Of a stretch of 61,860 bases of DNA, positions 54,597 to 61,860 are shown one piece after another (within the stretch, counting starts at the first letter, position 1; each line of letters opens with the position of its first letter). Below the pieces are notes generated by a model, which ran no database searches, was not told where the DNA came from, and saw only the letters and a program-made list of their open reading frames with translations. Location of the stretch: NCBI RefSeq assembly GCF_019266065.1, contig NZ_LPNR01000086.1:1-61860 (forward strand). Reading direction: 5' to 3'. The stretch is from Nocardia sp. MH4. GTDB lineage: Bacteria; Actinomycetota; Actinomycetes; Mycobacteriales; Mycobacteriaceae. The position numbers were made by a program, and so were the translations under genes.

Positions 54597-55639
54597 TCGT
54601 CATGGGCATCGAAAGCTCGTGCGACGAAACGGGTGTCGGCATCGTCCGGCGCCACCCGGATGGTTCGCTGGAACTGCTCGCCGACGAGGTGGCCTCCAGC
54701 GTCGACCAGCACGCGCGCTTCGGCGGCGTGGTCCCCGAGATCGCCTCGCGCGCGCATCTCGAGGCGATCGTGCCCGCCATGCGCCGGGCGCTGGCCGCCG
54801 CGGGCATCAGCAAGCCCGACGCGCTCGCCGTTACCATCGGGCCCGGCCTCGCCGGTGCGCTGCTGGTCGGCGTCGCCGCGGCCAAGGCCTACGCGGCCGC
54901 CTGGGACGTACCGTTCTACGCGCTCAACCACCTCGGCGGGCACGTCGCGGTGGACACTCTCGAGCACGGTCCGCTGCCGCCCGCAGTGGCGCTGCTCGTC
55001 TCCGGCGGGCACACGCACCTGCTGCAGGTCACCGACCTGGGCTCGCCGATCACCGAACTCGGCAGCACGGTCGACGACGCCGCGGGTGAGGCCTTCGACA
55101 AGGTCGCCCGCCTGCTCGGCCTCGGCTACCCGGGCGGTCCCTACCTCGACGCGGCGGCCAAGGACGGCGACCCGCGCGCGATCGCGTTCCCGCGCGGCAT
55201 GACCGGTCCGCGCGATGCCCGCTACGACTTCTCCTTCTCCGGCCTCAAGACCGCGGTAGCCCGCTATGTCGAGGCCGCGCAGCGCCAGGGCATCGGCCCC
55301 GACCAGCTGCCGATCCCGGATATCGCCGCGTCCTTCCAGGAGGCGGTGGCCGATGTGCTGACGATGAAGGCCGTGCGCGCCGCGACCGATGTCGGCGTGG
55401 ATACGATCGTGCTCGGCGGCGGTGCCACCGCGAATTCGCGGATTCGTTCGCTGGCCGAGGAACGCTGCGCGGCAGCGGGATTGACCCTGCGGGTGCCCAA
55501 GCCTCGGCTGTGCACCGACAACGGGGTGATGATCGCGGCGCTCGGTGCGCACGTGATCGCGGCGGGCGCGCAGCCCGCGGAATTGACGGTCGCCACCGAT
55601 CCGGGTCTGCCGGTGTCGGTGAGCGCTCTGCGCGGCTAG
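54593..55639 (+). CDS. tsaD: tRNA t6A transferase TsaD
   Basis: 348 residues: [10 protein letters not shown] start, iron-binding pair His 113 and His 117 (NHLGGHVA), [15 protein letters not shown] and a late GGGATAN block. It transfers the threonylcarbamoyl group to tRNA A37. Start GTG overlaps rimI; its stop overlaps the stop of the converging Hsp70-like gene by four bases. Confidence 0.97.
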   Translation: MIVMGIESSCDETGVGIVRRHPDGSLELLADEVASSVDQHARFGGVVPEIASRAHLEAIVPAMRRALAAAGISKPDALAVTIGPGLAGALLVGVAAAKAYAAAWDVPFYALNHLGGHVAVDTLEHGPLPPAVALLVSGGHTHLLQVTDLGSPITELGSTVDDAAGEAFDKVARLLGLGYPGGPYLDAAAKDGDPRAIAFPRGMTGPRDARYDFSFSGLKTAVARYVEAAQRQGIGPDQLPIPDIAASFQEAVADVLTMKAVRAATDVGVDTIVLGGGATANSRIRSLAEERCAAAGLTLRVPKPRLCTDNGVMIAALGAHVIAAGAQPAELTVATDPGLPVSVSALRG

Positions 55640-57141
55640 TCGATCAGCTGCAGTGGCGCGCTCTCCGGGGTACTCGCGGCGGGCGGCACCGGGAGCAGGC
55701 CCTGGGCGGGCCGCTGGGACGGTGAGGTGTTCGGCGTCGACGGTCGCTGCTGCTGGCCACCCGAGGACCCACTGTCGATCGGGCCGAGCGGCGACTCCGG
55801 GTAGGGGATCTGCGGCAGATTCGGATCCGGGCGCAGCGTGGGCGCCGTCGTCGACGACGGCGGCGCCATCTGGCTCGGGGGCGACGACGGCGGCGTGGTC
55901 GACGGCGTGGTCGGGGCCGGGGTCGTCGTGACTTCGGTGGTGGGCGGCGCGTTGGTGACGCCGGTGCGGTCGGTGCTCTCGCGATTCTGGGGTGTCGGTG
56001 CCTGCTGCGGCACCACGGGTAACGGCGGTTGCCGCACGGTGCTGCTGGTTCCCGCGGGGGTGACATCGGCGGGGTCGGGCGAGACCGCCTGCACGCCGTA
56101 GCCGATCACCAGGCCGACCACGACGACCGCGCCGGCCAGCGTCCCGGCGACCTTGGCGAAGGTGCCGCTCGGGGCGTCGCCCAGCGCGGCCACCTGGAGG
56201 GCCGAGGGTGCCGCCGCGTCGGCGACGAGCGCGGCGCCCTTGGCGATCACGGCCTCCGGATCGGGCACGGTGAGGACCGGGACGTCCAGCCTGCCGTGCA
56301 GCGTCTCCACGACGGCGGGGATGTTGGCGCAGCCGCCGATCACCGCGACCGCCTCGGGGTACTTCGGCGCGCGGGTGAAGACCGAACCGGTGAACAGCGC
56401 GATATTGCGCAGCAGCCCACCGATGAGCTCCTCGAAATCGGAGCGGGTGAGCTTGAGCGGCTGCCCGGCGACGTGGTCGATGGTGACCGCGGGCGCGATC
56501 GACAGGTGCTCCTTGGCCGCCCGGCCCCGGTTGGTCAGGGTGCCGCGGTTGGGCCTGGTGCCCCGGCGGGCGTAGTGCAGGTCGACGAGGTGGTGGTAGA
56601 TCAGCTCGTCGATGGCGTTGCCGCTGAGCGTGGGCGTGCGTTCGGTGTGCAGGATCGTGCCGTCGGCGTAGTCGACGACGGTGACGGTGAGTCCGGTGGC
56701 GCCGAGGTCGACCACGGCGACGGTGGCGTAGCGGCCGAGCAGGCCGGTGTCGCGTAAGTAGGTCATCGCCGCGGTGCCCTCGGGCACCAGCCGCAGATCC
56801 CGGTGCCGGGTGGTGGCGGCCCGGATGGCCTGGGCCTGCTCCTTGTTCCGGTAGGCGACGGCGACGCTGGTCGGTGGGCGCGATCGGGCCGACTCGGCCC
56901 TGCGGTGCGCGCCGGTGGAATAACGCCCGAGCGGTTCGCCCGCCATGGCGGCGCCCTGGGTGACGGGCAGCTGGGTGGTCATCAGCTCGATCGAGGACGA
57001 CACGAGATCGCCGAGATCGGAATGGGCCGCGTCGGCGGAGACGACGCGGTAATCGAAGCTCTGCTCACCGGCCGGACCGGTGGCGACCAGCGCTGAGCAC
57101 ACCACCTCGTTACCTGCGGAGATGCCGAGGGATGTTCGCAT
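55636..57141 (-). CDS. Hsp70-like membrane protein with Pro/Thr-rich outer tail
   Basis: About 501 residues; GGGAGGTG precedes the ATG giving [10 protein letters not shown]. The first 320 residues form an Hsp70/actin-type ATPase with [17 protein letters not shown] and a late GGCANIPAV block, but there is no substrate-binding half as in DnaK. A membrane helix at about 325-350 leads to 150 residues of Pro, Thr and Ser outside the membrane. It is divergent from groES, and CIRCE lies between them, nearer groES. A role in wall or stress physiology is possible but unproved. Confidence 0.8.
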   Translation of the reverse strand: MRTSLGISAGNEVVCSALVATGPAGEQSFDYRVVSADAAHSDLGDLVSSSIELMTTQLPVTQGAAMAGEPLGRYSTGAHRRAESARSRPPTSVAVAYRNKEQAQAIRAATTRHRDLRLVPEGTAAMTYLRDTGLLGRYATVAVVDLGATGLTVTVVDYADGTILHTERTPTLSGNAIDELIYHHLVDLHYARRGTRPNRGTLTNRGRAAKEHLSIAPAVTIDHVAGQPLKLTRSDFEELIGGLLRNIALFTGSVFTRAPKYPEAVAVIGGCANIPAVVETLHGRLDVPVLTVPDPEAVIAKGAALVADAAAPSALQVAALGDAPSGTFAKVAGTLAGAVVVVGLVIGYGVQAVSPDPADVTPAGTSSTVRQPPLPVVPQQAPTPQNRESTDRTGVTNAPPTTEVTTTPAPTTPSTTPPSSPPSQMAPPSSTTAPTLRPDPNLPQIPYPESPLGPIDSGSSGGQQQRPSTPNTSPSQRPAQGLLPVPPAASTPESAPLQLID

Positions 57142-57310
57142 GTTCACCTCCCTTCGAGCGGATGGTTCTGTGATGCCGACCATCTCGAATGGAACGCTAT
57201 ACATATCCTTTCACAGCCTGTTATGCGAACGTTACAGATTGTGGCAAGCGATGTGAAGATCACTGGCCAGTGTGGGCGTGTCGAAAATGCGACATTGGCA
57301 GAACCCGGCC

Positions 57311-57339
57311 TTGAGCGCTGGCACTCTCACGTATAGAGT
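57311..57339 (+). promoter_or_regulatory. groES promoter
   Basis: TTGAGC at 57311-57316 and TAGAGT at 57334-57339 have the ideal 17-base spacing. The -10 box lies within CIRCE, so a bound repressor would block polymerase. Confidence 0.6.
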
Positions 57340-57344
57340 GCTAG
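57318..57344. promoter_or_regulatory. CIRCE operator (HrcA site)
   Basis: CTGGCACTC, nine bases, then GAGTGCTAG: a near-perfect match to the CIRCE inverted repeat. HrcA binds it and represses groE genes until heat or protein stress. Confidence 0.95.
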
Positions 57345-57503
57345 TCGGCACTGTGTAGCTGTGCTTGTGCCAGTCGACTACTGGGCTTCGGGTCCCGGCA
57401 CCCGCGACGACGGGGCTGACGCGCAGGGTCGCATGCAGACCGAAACCCGGTCCGGGGCAACAGTTCCGGACGACCGAATTCCCCTGAAAGTGGAGGGCTC
57501 AAC

Positions 57504-59572
<2,069 letters not shown>

Positions 59573-59584
59573 CCCGCGGCACGA

Positions 59585-59628
59585 CGAAGGCCCCTGGACC
59601 GCACTGCGGTTCGGGGGCCTTTCGTTTT
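59585..59628 (+). terminator. Rho-independent terminator after groEL1
   Basis: CGAAGGCCCC and GGGGCCTTTCG form a long stem (59585-59594 with 59614-59624) followed by TTTT. An inner ACCGCA-TGCGGT hairpin extends it. Confidence 0.9.
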
Positions 59629-59632
59629 CGCG

Positions 59633-59884
59633 CTAGCTGGCTACCGGGGGCTCTTCGGCGTCGAGCGCGGCCAGCAGGCGCGCACGCAGGGAGGGGGGAG
59701 GTGGTGTCGGGGTACTCGCAGCGAGTTCGGCGAGGACCGTGCGGGTAGCGCGGATCTCGTGCAGGAACTCGGTACAGAGGACGGGGTCTTCGGTATCGAT
59801 GATGGTCTGGATCGCGTGATGGTCTTCGTCGTCGATCAATCCGAGCGCGACGGTGTGCGCGAGATCGATCTGGGCTTCGTTCAT
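59633..59884 (-). CDS. Short soluble anti-sigma factor, RskA N-terminal-like
   Basis: 83 residues. It matches the cytoplasmic sigma-binding domain of the SigK anti-sigma RskA (helix pattern from LAHTVALGLIDDED to PSLRARLLAAL) but stops before any membrane helix and has no outer domain. It begins one base after the sigma gene stop, so the two are made together. The usual release by membrane proteolysis cannot work on it; another trigger, or a pure titration role, is implied. Confidence 0.7.
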   Translation of the reverse strand: MNEAQIDLAHTVALGLIDDEDHHAIQTIIDTEDPVLCTEFLHEIRATRTVLAELAASTPTPPPPSLRARLLAALDAEEPPVAS

Positions 59885-59885
59885 C

Positions 59886-60503
59886 TCACGTCACCCCCAA
59901 ACTTTTCTTCAGTCGTGTCAGTCCGTCCCGAATACGGGACTTGACGGTCGGTAGTCCGATGCCGAGGTGCTGAGCTACCTCCGCATAGGTGCGCCCGCCG
60001 TAGTAGGCGAGCGAGATCGCCTCGCGCTGCGTCTCGGTCAAAGTCGAGAGCCCGCGCTGGACGGCCTGTTGTTCGAGTCTGCGTTCCACCTCCTCCGTGA
60101 CCTCGTCGAATTCGTTGCCGAGAACCCGTATCCCGTACGCGACCTCGCGCTGGGTGTGGGCTTGCTCGGCACGAACCCGGTCGACCGCCCGTCGGTGCGC
60201 CAACGTCATCAGCCAGGTCACCGCCGACCCCTTGGCGGGGTCGAAACTCGTTGCGGTGCGCCAGATCTGGAGATAGACCTCTTGCGTGGTCTCCTCCGCG
60301 TATCCCGGGTCGTGGAGGACCCGCAGGATCAGGCCGAAGACGCGCGCAGACGTCCGGTCGTACAGTTCGGCAAAGGCTTGCTGGTCGGACAGGCCGCATC
60401 GTTCCAACAGTGCAGCTAGCTCGACTCCTTCGGCCGCGCGTGCGGTAACCGCAGAATCCACGCTCGGTGGGAAGGCTTCGCTTCGGAACCCATTCTGTGT
60501 CAT
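59886..60503 (-). CDS. sigK: ECF sigma factor, SigK-like
   Basis: 205 residues with region 2 (AFAELYDRTSARVFGLIL; TQEVYLQIWRTATSFD) and region 4 (LTETQREAISLAYYGGRTYAEVAQHL, in outline; GLPTVKSRIRDGL). These stretches are very close to M. tuberculosis SigK, which governs a small regulon including mpt83 and mpt70. The N-terminus is about 20 residues longer. The next gene encodes a short RskA-like partner. Confidence 0.85.
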   Translation of the reverse strand: MTQNGFRSEAFPPSVDSAVTARAAEGVELAALLERCGLSDQQAFAELYDRTSARVFGLILRVLHDPGYAEETTQEVYLQIWRTATSFDPAKGSAVTWLMTLAHRRAVDRVRAEQAHTQREVAYGIRVLGNEFDEVTEEVERRLEQQAVQRGLSTLTETQREAISLAYYGGRTYAEVAQHLGIGLPTVKSRIRDGLTRLKKSLGVT

Positions 60504-60628
60504 CGGTCACGAATGTAGCCCGCGGCTATGACCTCCCTCCGCCCGGGGGTGCCTTGTTCGGGTGCCAGCTGTTTGCTAGAGATTCGGCACGCCACGCCGG
60601 GCGGATGGGAGTTGATTTGCCGAAGTAT

Positions 60629-60922
60629 CTAGACGGCCATGCGGCGCCGGTTGCGGCGCGCGTGCATCTCGCGTTCGGTCTCCGACATCCCGCCCCAGAT
60701 GCCGTACGGCTCGCTCACCTTGAGCGCGTGGGTACGGCACTGCATCAGCACGGGGCAGGCCCGGCAGATCTCTTTGGCGCGCATCTCGCGCGCGGTGCGG
60801 GCACGGCCACGTTCGCCGTCGGGATGGAAGAAGACGGCGGAGTCCTGGCCGCGGCACGAACCGCGCATCTGCCAATCCCAGACATCGGCGTTCGGGCCGG
60901 GGAGGTGGGTGGGCATGGGCAT
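60629..60922 (-). CDS. whiB3: Redox-responsive regulator WhiB3
   Basis: 97 residues from MPMPTHLPG. Four cluster ligands Cys 23, 53, 56 and 62 (C-x29-CxxC-x5-C), the GIWGG turn and an Arg-rich end. The stretch FFHPDGERGRAR and the position next to groEL1 identify WhiB3, an iron-sulfur regulator that senses redox state and binds the main sigma factor. Its promoter seems to lie about 160 bases upstream. Confidence 0.93.
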   Translation of the reverse strand: MPMPTHLPGPNADVWDWQMRGSCRGQDSAVFFHPDGERGRARTAREMRAKEICRACPVLMQCRTHALKVSEPYGIWGGMSETEREMHARRNRRRMAV

Positions 60923-61545
60923 GGTGAACTCCTTGTGGTGCGAGCTCGTCAGCGTTGTCGAGCGACGTGGTGCGGCAGGTCTTCGCGCCACCTCGCGCGG
61001 AGGTGGCCGGCTCGACGGTGCCTGACGGTGCCGAAGGTGGTCGCTGCAATTTCGCGCGGCGCCGACCCCGGCGATGAGCTACGTTAGGTGCACGCGGGAA
61101 TTTCCGTCAATAGTTCGACGCATTGGTACCGCAAATCCGCAACGCTGAAATTTAACCTGCGCACTGTTTACATTTCATGCTCGACCCGTCCATACTGTTC
61201 GGTTGGCTATGGATGGGTCGCCGCGCGGTGCTCGCGGTGTCGGGCGTTTCCCCAGGTCGAGCCAGGCAGGGCCGGTTTCGGCCCGCTGGGCCGCCGGTCG
61301 GGCGGGTGTTCCGGGTCACAACGGCCCTCCGCCGTGGACGGGGCGCAGATGGCGTAATCGGGGCGCCGAGGTTAATTGCGCGAAACGCATGTGAATTCGA
61401 AACTTTGCGGTAGCGGTGCCGGCGGGCGGAGATTTACCTGATGGCAACATGAGCCACCGGAGGAAAAGCTGATCGGTAGCTGCGCCTGCGTCGTCGTGAC
61501 ATATCACGAGAAGGCCTCGCCGCCGGTGGCGGCTACAGTCTCGGC
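60923..61545. other. Long divergent regulatory region of whiB3 and the next gene
   Basis: 623 bases without a convincing gene. It holds a good minus-strand promoter (61081-61110), an A/T-rich patch (61120-61200) and then ordinary GC-rich DNA. Short ORFs here have no recognisable content. Confidence 0.7.
61081..61110 (-). promoter_or_regulatory. whiB3 promoter
   Basis: On the minus strand TTGACG (61110-61105), 18 bases, then TAACGT (61086-61081). The predicted start gives a 5' leader of about 150 bases before whiB3. Confidence 0.55.
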
Positions 61546-61860
61546 GTGCAGACAACGGCTTCACCCGCGGATATCGGTTCCGAAATACTCGCTGCGACTG
61601 CTTTCGGGCCAACGCCCGGCACGGCCGCTGTGGAGTTGCCGACTCCGGCTACCCCCCTGGACAGGTGGTATCGCGCTGTCGCGCTCGGCGCGCAGGGCCG
61701 CTACGCCGCTGCCAGAGCGGAGCTGCTGACGCTCACCCGCGCGCGCATCGATCCGGCGCTGCGCTCGCGCGTCGAGAGCACCCGCGGCTCGCTGCTGCGT
61801 CAGCTCGGCGGGCACGCCGCCGCCGCGACCTTCGACGGTCGCGCGGCCACGCTCGCCCTC
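61546..61860 (+). CDS. Unknown protein at the Rv3415c position, N-terminal part
   Basis: At least 105 residues from a GTG; the gene runs off the right edge. The visible part is helical, rich in Ala, Arg and Leu (DRWYRAVALGAQGRYAAARAEL), and resembles a tetratricopeptide-like helical repeat. It is divergent from whiB3, as Rv3415c is. No catalytic motif is seen. Confidence 0.65.
   Translation, partial: MQTTASPADIGSEILAATAFGPTPGTAAVELPTPATPLDRWYRAVALGAQGRYAAARAELLTLTRARIDPALRSRVESTRGSLLRQLGGHAAAATFDGRAATLAL

Larger units (their letters stand above)
57142..57503. other. Divergent regulatory region between the Hsp70-like gene and groES
   Basis: A 362-bp gene-free stretch. It contains CIRCE and the overlapping groES promoter near 57311-57344, a 159-bp groES leader, and on the other side an A/T-rich stretch (57195-57245) likely to hold the promoter of the Hsp70-like gene. 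Confidence 0.75.

Overview
The window is high-GC actinobacterial DNA from a mycolic-acid bacterium, most likely Nocardia. The basis is a conserved gene order matching the Mycobacterium tuberculosis stretch from Rv3449 back to Rv3415c: mycP/eccD/eccC, an Rv3446c-type gene, esxU-esxT, rplM-rpsI-glmM, glmS, nnr, alr, tsaE-tsaB-rimI-tsaD, groES-groEL1, whiB3 and an Rv3415c-position gene. A SigK-like sigma gene and many large, Nocardia-style lipoprotein genes (DUF7373-like) are added. Genus and family names come from recognised sequence and remembered gene order; no search was run.

Layout. 1-8.04 kb: ESX-4 type VII secretion core (mycP start, eccD on minus; eccC, an accessory membrane protein and an esx pair on plus). 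8.1-28.8 kb: accessory island A, between esxT and rplM, which are neighbours in M. tuberculosis. It holds eight related lipoprotein genes interleaved with two membrane Ser/Thr kinases (all minus), then an FHA protein, a zinc-metallopeptidase lipoprotein, an Rv1747-like FHA-ABC transporter, a repeat-built small ORF and an Hsp70/actin-fold-like membrane protein. 29.0-31.5 kb: rplM, rpsI, glmM. 31.6-34.8 kb: small membrane proteins, an ABC-F ATPase and a PspC protein. 34.9-45.5 kb: accessory island B, three sets of probable ESX substrates (a small EspC-like protein, a WXG protein of 292-637 residues and a small protein ending in a shared R-x-(S/T)-W-L tail), plus a third kinase with a multi-pass membrane domain, a DUF3558-like protein, an RDD protein and a PIN-domain remnant. 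45.5-61.9 kb: housekeeping block (hydrolase, glmS, cupredoxin, nnr, alr, hydrolase, the t6A genes, Hsp70-like protein, groESL with CIRCE, SigK-like sigma with a very short anti-sigma, whiB3, and the start of one more gene).

How it may fit together. Island A looks like a cell-envelope phospho-signalling region: two kinases with related non-PASTA outer domains are transcribed with lipoproteins, beside two FHA (phosphothreonine-binding) proteins. Island B has ESX-type substrates but no secretion motor, so its products would need the ESX-4 system at the left end or one elsewhere in the genome. Two repeat families stand out. One is a two-hairpin element at two convergent gene junctions, with base-pair-preserving differences between copies. 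The other is a 75-bp repeat that forms a coupled ORF at 27.3 kb and recurs between groES and groEL.
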